From Desulfobacterales bacterium (GTDB taxonomy: Bacteria; Desulfobacterota; Desulfobacteria; Desulfobacterales; ETH-SRB1), in assembly GCA_030669465.1 (NCBI GenBank), contig DAOVDN010000004.1, positions 1 through 14,344 on the forward strand: a DNA stretch of 14,344 nt. Direction: 5' to 3'. The notes beneath the pieces are model-generated. The model did not search any database. It was not told the DNA's origin and saw only the letters and a program-made list of their open reading frames with translations. A program made the position numbers and the translations under genes. Positions 1-5,979 of the stretch are shown piece after piece; position 1 is the stretch's first letter; the number at the start of each line of letters is the position of its first letter.

Positions 1-21
1 CATAATTTAAGGAGAATCATT

Positions 22-267
22 ATGCCGATATATGAATTTAAGTGTTTAAAATGTGAGGAATATTTTGAGTTGCTTGTAATGAATCAAGATGAAGAGCTCG
101 ATCTTAAATGTCCTAAGTGTAAGTCCGAGGAATTTGAGCGGATTATCAGCACTACAAACTATGCCATGGGCGACAGCTCGGGGAAGAATCAAAAGGTTAG
201 CTCAAAGACAAGGACCTGTTCAACGGGTTCGTGTACTACTTATGAGATACCAGGGTGTACAAGATAG
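22..267 (+). CDS. FmdB-family zinc ribbon protein
   Basis: A small 81-residue protein of the FmdB/CxxC_CxxC_SSSS family. Two CxxC pairs (Cys8/Cys11 and Cys30/Cys33) form the expected zinc ribbon, preceded by the family's typical start MPIYEFKC. The molecular role of the family is poorly defined. The name comes from a putative regulator of formamidase/amidase expression, and members are usually cytosolic. The tail beyond residue 60 is rich in Ser/Thr and has three further cysteines (66, 71, 79), common in deltaproteobacterial members. A good ribosome binding site, AAGGAG, lies at 9-14, 7 bases before the ATG. Just after the stop is a small hairpin (268-282) and then a palindromic repeat. The family call is secure; any function is not. 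Confidence 0.9.
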   Translation: MPIYEFKCLKCEEYFELLVMNQDEELDLKCPKCKSEEFERIISTTNYAMGDSSGKNQKVSSKTRTCSTGSCTTYEIPGCTR

Positions 268-282
268 CGCACCTTCGGTGCG
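268..282 (+). terminator. Small hairpin after fmdB
   Basis: CGCACC and GGTGCG form a 6-bp stem around TTC, starting at the base after the fmdB stop codon. No T-tract follows, so it is a weak candidate terminator or a 3'-end stabilising hairpin. Confidence 0.3.
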
Positions 283-310
283 GACATAAGTGCTTTGGTG
301 CAACAATTTT

Positions 311-373
311 CTGGATTCCCGCGGGAATAACGGACAATAAAATACAATTGTCATTCCCGCGAAGGGAATCCAG
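311..373. repeat. REP-like palindromic repeat
   Basis: The outer ends CTGGATTCCC (311-320) and GGGAATCCAG (364-373) are exact inverted copies. Inner arms GCGGGAATAACGGACAAT (321-338) and ATTGTCATTCCCGC (347-360) pair with small gaps. The CTGGATTCCCGC...GCGGGAATGAC pattern is the kind of dispersed palindrome common in deltaproteobacterial genomes (from memory, not searched). It lies directly before the surviving end of feoB and may mark the breakpoint that truncated that gene. Confidence 0.75.
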
Positions 374-402
374 GAGCTACTATCCGAACTTTTTGAGAAG
401 TT

Positions 403-725
403 GCGATGATTGAAGGTATTCTATTACAGGTTTTGTTGCAAAAGAAATCGTTGTAAGTACTCTTGGAATACTCTATGTTGCTGAAGAGGAGGAACCAGAC
501 GCTCTTAAAAAAGCGCTTTTATCATCTGATATGACGCCGCTTTCCGCTCTTGCAATGATGATCTTTGTGCTTTTATATCTGCCATGCCTGGCAACAATAG
601 CAACCATCAAACGGGAGACCGGTTCCTTTAAGTGGGTTGCCTTCAGCATTGCATACAGCACCCTGCTTGCATGGGTTGTGGCATTTTGCGTCTATCAGGG
701 TGGAAAAATTATAGGGTTTAGCTAA
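403..725 (+). pseudogene. feoB: Truncated feoB (ferrous iron transporter B), C-terminal end only
   Basis: From 429 the reading frame encodes GFVAKEIVVSTLGILY, then a hydrophobic segment with LPCLATIATIKRETGS and a tail ending in AWVVAFCVYQGG. This is the conserved C-terminal end of FeoB, the GTP-driven inner-membrane Fe(II) importer. About 100 residues remain of a protein usually near 700, so the N-terminal G domain and most of the channel are missing. The frame opens only at 414 after a stop at 411-413. Sequence just upstream (403-426) reads AMIEGILL in another frame, which would continue the FeoB motif if one base were missing near 424-428, so a frameshift is likely. An ATG at 531 could give a 64-residue peptide, but transport activity is not expected. 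The gene stops 14 bases before the radical SAM gene. Confidence 0.75.
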
Positions 726-739
726 GGGACTCTAAAGCC

Positions 740-1675
740 ATGCCGTCATTTGAACCTGCCTACATTGAAACTTTTAAAAAGGGGTTGCTCAGGAAAAAGG
801 TAACAAAAGCCTATAAAATTTTGAGCTCCTGCGTCCTTTGCCCAAGAAAATGCAAGGTTGACCGCCTTTCCGGTCAGACCGGTATATGCAAAACAGGTAA
901 AAAAGCATATGTTTCAAGCTATAATCCTCATTTTGGAGAAGAGGCTCCGCTTGTTGGAACTAATGGATCAGGCACCATTTTCTTTACACACTGCAATCTT
1001 TTGTGTATCTTTTGCCAGAATTACGATATCAGTCACGAAGGCCGCGGCGAAGAGGTATCTGATGAAGATCTGGCCGGTATGATGCTGTCTTTGCAAAATG
1101 CAGGATGTCACAATATCAATTTCGTCACTCCATCCCATGTTGTACCCCAGATACTCTCAGCCGTTGAAATAGCTGTCAGGGGGGGACTTTCTATTCCATT
1201 GATCTACAACACAAGCGGTTATGACAGCATTGAAACCTTGAAACTGCTCGAAGGCGTGTTTGATATATATATGCCTGATTTCAAATTTTGGAATCCTGAA
1301 ATTGCATGGATCGTCTCCAAAGCCAAAGATTACCCTGAGGTTGCACGCAAAGCGTTAATTGAGATGCACAGACAGGTCGGAGATCTTGTCATTGATAAAT
1401 CCGGCATTGCCAGACGGGGACTTTTGATACGGCATCTTGTACTGCCGGCCGGATTTGCAGGAACCCGCGAAATAATGAGATTTATTGCGCGCAATCTTTC
1501 GCGGGACAGCTATGTAAATATAATGCCGCAGTACAGGCCGTACGGCAGAGCCTCCGAGGTAAAGGAACTTGCTGCTCCAATTACACAAGAGGATTATGAA
1601 ATAGCATTGCGGGAAGCGAAGGAAGAAGGAATTACAAGGCTCGACAGGCCGAGGCGCGTCTTTATGGTGTGGTAA
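740..1675 (+). CDS. Radical SAM protein, PflA-like (COG1313 type)
   Basis: A 311-residue radical SAM enzyme. The SAM-cleaving [4Fe-4S] cluster motif is CxxxCxxC at Cys85, Cys89 and Cys92 (CNLLCIFC). An extra N-terminal cysteine set (31, 34, 38, 50) precedes it, as in the COG1313 group annotated as pyruvate-formate-lyase-activating-enzyme-like proteins. Other core pieces are visible: NINFVTPSH after the cluster and DIYMPDFKFW near the middle. COG1313 members are not proven glycyl radical activases; the substrate is unknown and no glycyl radical enzyme lies in this window. The ATG at 740 has only a weak purine stretch (AAGGGA) upstream. Its 3' end abuts the phosphatase gene, with 11 bases between stop and the next ATG, so the two are probably co-transcribed. 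Confidence 0.88.
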   Translation: MPSFEPAYIETFKKGLLRKKVTKAYKILSSCVLCPRKCKVDRLSGQTGICKTGKKAYVSSYNPHFGEEAPLVGTNGSGTIFFTHCNLLCIFCQNYDISHEGRGEEVSDEDLAGMMLSLQNAGCHNINFVTPSHVVPQILSAVEIAVRGGLSIPLIYNTSGYDSIETLKLLEGVFDIYMPDFKFWNPEIAWIVSKAKDYPEVARKALIEMHRQVGDLVIDKSGIARRGLLIRHLVLPAGFAGTREIMRFIARNLSRDSYVNIMPQYRPYGRASEVKELAAPITQEDYEIALREAKEEGITRLDRPRRVFMVW

Positions 1676-1686
1676 AGCTTAATTTA

Positions 1687-2322
1687 ATGGAAAAAATATT
1701 TGCTATAGGCGATATACATGGATGTTTCGATAAATTACGCTCCCTTATGGATAAAATCGATATAGATATTGATCGTGACATTATTGTATTCTTAGGAGAT
1801 TATATTGACCGGGGCCCAAGTTCATTTGAAGTTGTGGAGTATTTGATAGATTTGAAAAAACACTTCCGAAAAAGTGTATTTTTAAAGGGCAATCACGAAG
1901 AGATGCTTGAGAAATACCTCTCAGGATATAATAAACTTGCCTTTCTCGTTAATGGGGGACAAGAGACTCTGGAAAGCTACATGAAACATAGCCGCATTTT
2001 CGGCGCTTCTCCGATCCCACATGAACACCTTGAGTTTTTTGAATCACTTCTTCTTTTTTACGAGACCGATAATTACATATTTGTACATGCAGGATTAAAG
2101 GAAAATGTTCCGCTTGAAATGCAGGAACCTTTCGATCTTCTCTGGATACGCAACAGTTTTATCCGGTCGGATTACGATTTTGGAAAGCTGGTTATATTCG
2201 GACACACGCCTTTTCCTGAACCACTTGTACAACCTAACAAAATAGGAATCGATACCGGTGCGGTATACGGCAACAAGCTTACCTGTATTGAATTGCCCGG
2301 GCAGTTATTTTATAATGCATAG
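1687..2322 (+). CDS. PPP-family metallophosphatase (serine/threonine phosphatase-like)
   Basis: A 211-residue calcineurin-like phosphoesterase of the bacterial PPP type. All signature blocks are present: GDIHG (residues 8-12), GDYIDRG (37-43), GNHEE (68-72), then VHAG and FGHT, which supply the two-metal site. Family members remove phosphate from Ser/Thr/His/Tyr phosphoproteins, or cleave dinucleoside tetraphosphates (ApaH). The short length and the single-domain form are closer to PrpA/PrpB-like enzymes, but the substrate cannot be assigned from sequence. The ATG at 1687 is preferred because the protein then begins right at the metal motif. A GTG at 1669 would overlap the previous gene and has no ribosome binding site. 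The end overlaps the SH3 gene by 8 bp. Confidence 0.88.
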   Translation: MEKIFAIGDIHGCFDKLRSLMDKIDIDIDRDIIVFLGDYIDRGPSSFEVVEYLIDLKKHFRKSVFLKGNHEEMLEKYLSGYNKLAFLVNGGQETLESYMKHSRIFGASPIPHEHLEFFESLLLFYETDNYIFVHAGLKENVPLEMQEPFDLLWIRNSFIRSDYDFGKLVIFGHTPFPEPLVQPNKIGIDTGAVYGNKLTCIELPGQLFYNA

Positions 2323-2770
2323 ATTAAGGGAAAGAATTATCTTAAAAACTATAGTTATCACGGCAATTCTGCTAATTATATGCAGCAGCGTTGCTTTGGC
2401 TGAACGTCTTACAGTTACATCTAAGGTGGCAAATATCCGTTCCGGACCCGGAACCGGGTATGAAATCCTGTGGAAAGTTGAAAAATACCATCCTCTTTTT
2501 GTTCTCAAAAAATCAGGCCGATGGTATTATTTTCGTGATTTTGAGGGAGACAGAGGGTGGATACATAAATCTCTTGTCCATAAAGTTCAATCGGTCATTA
2601 CAAATAAAGCAAAATGTAACATTCGATCCGGCCCGGGCACTGGTTTTGAAATATTATTCACGGCTGAAAAAGGAATTCCATTTAAGGTCATAAGACGTAA
2701 AGGCAACTGGATTCATATCCAGCATGCTGATGGAGACAAAGGGTGGATTCACAAGTCTCTGGTATGGTAA
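2315..2770 (+). CDS. Exported protein with two tandem bacterial SH3 domains
   Basis: A 151-residue protein consisting of a Sec signal peptide and two SH3b repeats. Residues 1-29 have a basic start, a hydrophobic core and an ALA cleavage site. The repeats (about 32-90 and 95-151) each contain NIRSGPGTG followed by EIL and end with GWIHKSLV, so they look like an internal duplication. SH3b domains usually bind peptidoglycan or other cell-wall ligands, and the mature protein should be periplasmic. There is no catalytic domain. The ATG at 2315, overlapping the phosphatase stop, is chosen because it starts the signal peptide; an in-frame upstream ATG at 2258 would bury the signal. No clear ribosome binding site is seen, which suggests translation coupled to the phosphatase gene. 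Confidence 0.87.
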   Translation: MHRLRERIILKTIVITAILLIICSSVALAERLTVTSKVANIRSGPGTGYEILWKVEKYHPLFVLKKSGRWYYFRDFEGDRGWIHKSLVHKVQSVITNKAKCNIRSGPGTGFEILFTAEKGIPFKVIRRKGNWIHIQHADGDKGWIHKSLVW

Positions 2771-2798
2771 AAAAAGAAATACAAGCTATGGAGGTAAC

Positions 2799-3500
2799 AT
2801 GGCAAAAAAAAGAATAAAGCGGAAACAGCTCCTTAACGAACCTGACAGGTTTATAACTTTTTCAAGCAGACTGCTTCAGTTTGCCGTAAAGTATAAAATT
2901 CAAATATCATGCGCCGCAGGTGTAGTTCTTGCCTTTATAATTGTCATTTCAGGAATGCGATATTTTTCAAATAAGGCCGAAGACAGGGCCTTTGCCATGC
3001 TGGAAGAGTGCATATCCAAATATGAAACTATTATGAAAGAGAATGCGCCTGACAAGGCTTATGTTGGTGTGGAAAAGGATTTCCACCTTATTCTGGAAAA
3101 ATATTCGAGAACAGATGGCGGAAAACTCGCAAGGGTTATATATGCCAATATTTGCTACAATGCAGGTGATTCTGACAGAGCAATAGCGCTGTATAATAAA
3201 GCGCTTTACGACTTTGATGATAATCAGTCTTTTAAAGCTCTTATATTGAGCAGCCTCGGTTACTCCTATGAAGAAAAAAAAGATTACAGGAAAGCGGCAG
3301 ACTATTTTGAAATGATTGCTTCGGGGCCTGATTCTATCATGAAAGATGAAGCTTTTTTCAACCTGGGACGGCTTTATGCTGCAATGGGTGAGAATGACAA
3401 AAGCAGAGATGCTTTTAAAAAGATCATCTCTGATTATACTGATTCCATATATATTGAGTTGGTAAAGGAAATAGCAGGATATAGACTTTCAGATAAATAA
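2799..3500 (+). CDS. Membrane-anchored TPR protein (YfgM-like)
   Basis: A 233-residue protein: a very basic N-terminus (MAKKRIKRK), one transmembrane segment at about residues 35-53, then a periplasm-facing helical region with TPR-like motifs from about residue 95 to the end (NAGDSDRAIALYNKAL, KKDYRKAADYFEMIA, MGENDKSRDAFKKII). The layout resembles the tetratricopeptide-like domain of YfgM-type proteins, which help the Sec translocon and periplasmic chaperones; here that role is only an inference. The ATG at 2799 follows GGAGG at 2790-2794 and is favoured over an upstream in-frame ATG at 2724 that lies inside the SH3 gene. The last five sense codons and the stop lie in or beside one arm of a large inverted repeat. 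Confidence 0.85.
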   Translation: MAKKRIKRKQLLNEPDRFITFSSRLLQFAVKYKIQISCAAGVVLAFIIVISGMRYFSNKAEDRAFAMLEECISKYETIMKENAPDKAYVGVEKDFHLILEKYSRTDGGKLARVIYANICYNAGDSDRAIALYNKALYDFDDNQSFKALILSSLGYSYEEKKDYRKAADYFEMIASGPDSIMKDEAFFNLGRLYAAMGENDKSRDAFKKIISDYTDSIYIELVKEIAGYRLSDK

Positions 3501-3603
3501 TTTCACTGCGTTATCGGTCGAACTCCTCGACAACGTACTTACATGTACGCCTTACTCGGAGTTCTCCCTCTATCCTTGTGAAATGAATTATCTGAAAGTC
3601 TAT
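3481..3603. repeat. 123-bp nested palindrome at the end of the TPR gene
   Basis: The outer arms are an exact 16-bp inverted pair: ATAGACTTTCAGATAA (3481-3496) and its complement at 3588-3603. Inner pairs are TTTCAC (3501-3506) with GTGAAA (3578-3583), GAACTCC (3520-3526) with GGAGTTC (3558-3564), and CGTAC (3534-3538) with GTACG (3545-3549). The left outer arm is coding sequence for the C-terminus of the TPR protein. The transcript can fold into one long interrupted hairpin, so it may act as a 3'-end or termination structure. No T-tract follows on the plus strand. Confidence 0.8.
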
Positions 3604-3612
3604 AGCTGATTT

Positions 3613-3652
3613 TAAAAAAAACAGCCAACCGGAAAATTTCCGATTGGCTGTT
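3613..3652 (-). terminator. Intrinsic terminator active on the minus strand
   Basis: AACAGCCAA and TTGGCTGTT bound a near-perfect stem at 3620-3652, with CGGAAA/TTTCCG continuing inward and one C-A mismatch. Read on the minus strand, the stem is followed directly by seven Ts (3619-3613), the classical rho-independent form. On the plus strand only TT follows. No minus-strand gene was found just upstream of it (3653-3976), so what it terminates is unclear. Confidence 0.65.
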
Positions 3653-3666
3653 AAGGAGAAAAACAG

Positions 3667-3741
3667 ATGAAAATTATTAACTTGTTTTTAGATGATGCAA
3701 CTATCTTGCCATGCTATAACATAATATTTAAAATTATTTAA
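3667..3741 (+). CDS. Possible 24-residue small ORF / leader peptide
   Basis: An ATG at 3667 follows AAGGAG (3653-3657 region) at normal spacing and opens a 24-codon frame ending in TAA at 3739-3741. The peptide starts MKIINLFLDD and is not clearly a signal peptide, toxin or known attenuator leader. It lacks a run of one amino acid that would suggest amino-acid-sensing attenuation. It lies just after the strong hairpin and about 235 bases before pabA. It may be a real small gene, a leader, or the start of a decayed gene. Only the ribosome binding site and the frame support it. Confidence 0.3.
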   Translation: MKIINLFLDDATILPCYNIIFKII

Positions 3742-3841
3742 GCAGCCTATTTAATGCTCGAAATTTCAATAAGTTGTGCTTTAAAACAAGTAAAAAATCA
3801 TTTCATTTTTTGCGTCTCGATATTCTAAAACAAGATACATT

Positions 3842-3857
3842 GTTCAAATTTTTGAAC
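3842..3857. promoter_or_regulatory. Operator-like palindrome, distal copy
   Basis: GTTCAAATTTTTGAAC is a perfect GTTCAA-N4-TTGAAC dyad, 120 bases before pabA. The same 6+4+6 layout recurs at 3954-3969. Two matching dyads 112 bp apart before an operon suggest binding of a dimeric regulator, possibly with looping. No regulator is identified. Confidence 0.4.
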
Positions 3858-3953
3858 CGCTTTTTTTGGCAAATGGCTAACATCTGTTGTTATCTAAAGA
3901 ATAGATCGATAAAACCCGCCGTTATCTAAGCATTAATTTCCGCTCATGCCCAG

Positions 3954-3969
3954 GTTCAAGATTTTGAAC
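3954..3969. promoter_or_regulatory. Operator-like palindrome overlapping the pabA start region
   Basis: GTTCAAGATTTTGAAC repeats the GTTCAA-N4-TTGAAC dyad and can be extended by one G-C pair (3953/3970). It ends 7 bases before the pabA ATG, where a ribosome binding site would normally be. It could be a DNA operator or an RNA hairpin controlling translation start. Confidence 0.4.
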
Positions 3970-3976
3970 CCGAATT

Positions 3977-4588
3977 ATGAAAACCCTGATAATCGATAAC
4001 TATGATTCCTTCACTTACATTCTCAAGCAATATGTTGGGGAGATAGGTGGTAATCCGGAAGTTTGTTTTAATGACAAAATTACCGTTAATCAGATTAAAC
4101 GAATAAAACCAACTCACATCATTTTGTCTCCTGGGCCTGGTACCGTTGAAGAACCAAAAGACGTTGGTATAATGTTTGATGTAATTAAGGCGTTTTATAA
4201 AAAGGTCCCCATTCTAGGTGTCTGTTTAGGTCATCAGGCAATTGCCAGATTTTTTGCCAGTCCGAACATACCATTCGGTACGGGCATGGGAGGAAAGATT
4301 GTTCGTGCACCTGAAATAATGCATGGAAGAAGGTCGAAGATTTATCATTTAAATCGAGGAATTTTTAAAGGAATCCACAACCCTTTTGAGGCCATGCGTT
4401 ATCATTCATTAATTATCGATACACCATTTTGGATAAATCCGGATATCGACGTAACTGCCCATACGTCTGATTTTTTAATTATGGGAATTCAACATAATAA
4501 ATATCCTGTTTTTGGTGTTCAATTTCATCCGGAAAGTTTGGGGACAAAAGAGGGAAAGAAGATAATTCGTAATTTTTTAAAATATTAG
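3977..4588 (+). CDS. pabA: Aminodeoxychorismate synthase glutaminase subunit (PabA/TrpG family)
   Basis: A 203-residue class I glutamine amidotransferase, close to the usual length for PabA/TrpG. The triad is complete: nucleophile Cys83 in GVCLGHQ, and His184 and Glu186 in FHPES. The oxyanion region SPGPG (51-55) and the family segment KIVRAPEIMHGR are also present. It releases ammonia from glutamine and passes it to the chorismate-binding partner. PabA and TrpG cannot be told apart by sequence alone; the call as PabA rests on its neighbours pabB, pabC and folP. Many bacteria use one such subunit for both folate and tryptophan. No Shine-Dalgarno sequence is seen; a palindrome takes that position. 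First gene of the folate operon. Confidence 0.9.
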   Translation: MKTLIIDNYDSFTYILKQYVGEIGGNPEVCFNDKITVNQIKRIKPTHIILSPGPGTVEEPKDVGIMFDVIKAFYKKVPILGVCLGHQAIARFFASPNIPFGTGMGGKIVRAPEIMHGRRSKIYHLNRGIFKGIHNPFEAMRYHSLIIDTPFWINPDIDVTAHTSDFLIMGIQHNKYPVFGVQFHPESLGTKEGKKIIRNFLKY

Positions 4589-4592
4589 TAGC

Positions 4593-4740
4593 CGTTCACG
4601 GCTTGAAACTTGAAATTGGAAAGTAGAAATTTGGGAGAAATTAAATTAGAAATTGGAAATTAGAAATTGGGAAGAACAGTACAAAAGCATGAAAGCCAAA
4701 TTTCCAATTTCTATTTTCTAATTTCAACGTTCCGTGAACG
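4593..4740. repeat. Palindrome with heptamer-repeat arms between pabA and pabB
   Basis: Outer ends CGTTCACGG (4593-4601) and CCGTGAACG (4732-4740) are exact inverted copies. The left interior is a tandem of 7-base units AAATTAG and AAATTGG (about 4640-4670, with looser copies before). The right interior holds the complementary CCAAATTTCCAATTTC and TTTCTAATTTC (about 4696-4725). It occupies nearly the whole 167-bp gap between pabA and pabB and could form a long hairpin in the operon transcript, perhaps dampening expression of the downstream genes. Confidence 0.75.
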
Positions 4741-4755
4741 CTTACACATATTAAT

Positions 4756-5979
4756 ATGATTTACACCCAAAAAATCCATTTCGGCCAACATTTCAATCTC
4801 AAATTATTTTCCGGCCACGCAAGTCGAGAAGGTTTTTGTATTTTACACACCGGCGCCCTATACCGTATGGTACAGGGCGCCGGTGTGTCATCTGAAAAAT
4901 GGACGATTGTAGGATTGAATCCAGGTCATGGGCACGTTGGAAAAATCGGTTATCTTGCCTACCCAAACCCCACCCTCAAAAACGATATTCCGGATAAACG
5001 GTTTTATGGATTTGACTCATTGTTACATTACAATCATCAAACAGGTAAAGCGTTTGTGAGGTATATAAAGGAATCGGATACAAATAAATGGAATAATATA
5101 ATTGCCCGAAGGCACGCAATCGATTGCGCGCCTTCGGGTTTCCGAACATCAGGCCGGCTCCGGCAATCCGTCACCAAATCTGAGTACATCAAAAAAATCA
5201 AACAAATCAAAAAACTCCTTGCTGCCGGTGAAATTTATCAGATATGTTATTGCATTCGTTTCCGTAAAAAATTTGAAGGTAATCCATATGCCCTATTTTT
5301 AAAATTGGCTGAAGTAAATCCCGTTAACTTTTCCGCTTATTTAAATTGTAGGGATTTTCAAATTATCAGCGCTTCACCTGAACGGTTTTTTAAAGTTGAA
5401 AATGGGAAAATTATCACTCAGCCCATTAAAGGAACGGTCAACAAAAAGGGCGGTAAAAAGTCACTCGACTATTTATTAAATAGTAAAAAAGAGCGTGCAG
5501 AACTCGATATGATTACTGATCTCGAACGAAATGATGTTGGAAAAATTTGTAAATATGGAACTCTTAAACTCAAAAAGGAACGCGAACTTCTTGAATTAAA
5601 AAATCTTTGGCATGCTTATTCAGAAGTTGAAGGCCATCTGCCGGATGATATAACGCCTGACCAAATTATCGAAGCTATGTTCCCCGGTGGATCCGTTACA
5701 GGCTGCCCAAAAAAAAGAGCGATGGAGTATATTGAGAAACTTGAAGGATTACCACGTAATATTTTTACGGGGTCAATTGGATATGTTTCCGACGGGGTGT
5801 CCAATAGGGGCGCCAACTGGAAAATGGATTTTAATATCGCGATTCGCACCGCCCTTGTAAAAGATGGATACATCGAATACTGGGCTGGAGGTGGAATAGT
5901 TGCAGATAGTGATCCGGAAAGAGAATATAAAGAATGTATGCTAAAGGCGGAGAAGTTTTTGGAGCTGCTAAAGACATGA
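4756..5979 (+). CDS. pabB: Aminodeoxychorismate synthase component I
   Basis: A 407-residue chorismate-binding enzyme that, with PabA, converts chorismate to 4-amino-4-deoxychorismate. The diagnostic motif is PIKGT with Lys225. PabB uses this lysine as the nucleophile, while anthranilate synthase TrpE has alanine here, so PabB is favoured over TrpE. Other family blocks are ITDLERNDVGKI, FPGGSVTGCPKKR (from residue 309) and GGGIVADSDPEREY near the end. It is shorter than the E. coli enzyme (about 450 residues). Two GC-rich palindromes lie in frame: 4845-4888, coding for the N-terminal domain, and 5105-5138, coding for the linker before the catalytic domain. No ribosome binding site is visible. 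Its stop overlaps the pabC start (ATGA, 5976-5979). Confidence 0.92.
   Translation: MIYTQKIHFGQHFNLKLFSGHASREGFCILHTGALYRMVQGAGVSSEKWTIVGLNPGHGHVGKIGYLAYPNPTLKNDIPDKRFYGFDSLLHYNHQTGKAFVRYIKESDTNKWNNIIARRHAIDCAPSGFRTSGRLRQSVTKSEYIKKIKQIKKLLAAGEIYQICYCIRFRKKFEGNPYALFLKLAEVNPVNFSAYLNCRDFQIISASPERFFKVENGKIITQPIKGTVNKKGGKKSLDYLLNSKKERAELDMITDLERNDVGKICKYGTLKLKKERELLELKNLWHAYSEVEGHLPDDITPDQIIEAMFPGGSVTGCPKKRAMEYIEKLEGLPRNIFTGSIGYVSDGVSNRGANWKMDFNIAIRTALVKDGYIEYWAGGGIVADSDPEREYKECMLKAEKFLELLKT
4845..4888. repeat. 44-bp near-perfect palindrome inside pabB
   Basis: Arms ACACACCGGCGCCCT (4845-4859) and AGGGCGCCGGTGTGT (4874-4888) are exact 15-bp inverted copies. After one A/C mismatch (4860/4873), TACC and GGTA pair again around the loop GTAT (4865-4868). 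The element is strongly GC-rich against AT-rich flanks and is read in frame as part of the PabB N-terminal domain. Confidence 0.85.
5105..5138. repeat. 34-bp near-perfect palindrome inside pabB
   Basis: CCCGAAGGC (5105-5113) and GCCTTCGGG (5130-5138) flank the self-complementary core CGCAATCGATTGCG; a single A/C pair (5114/5129) breaks perfect symmetry. A further small hairpin, GCCGG-CT-CCGGC (5153-5164), follows. The segment encodes part of a linker just before the conserved catalytic domain. Confidence 0.85.

Larger units (their letters stand above)
3653..3976. other. AT-rich region without a confident gene
   Basis: This stretch between the hairpin and pabA is AT-rich and has stop codons in all frames apart from one 24-codon ORF. 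It holds two GTTCAA palindromes described separately. A weak AT-only inverted repeat, AAAAAAT/ATTTTTT, lies near 3794-3813. No promoter could be fixed with confidence, although the pabA operon promoter should be here. Confidence 0.5.

Noticed and set aside
4756..5979. Reading the chorismate enzyme as anthranilate synthase TrpE
   Set aside because: The PIKGT lysine is the PabB type; TrpE has alanine there, and the neighbours are pabC and folP rather than trp genes.
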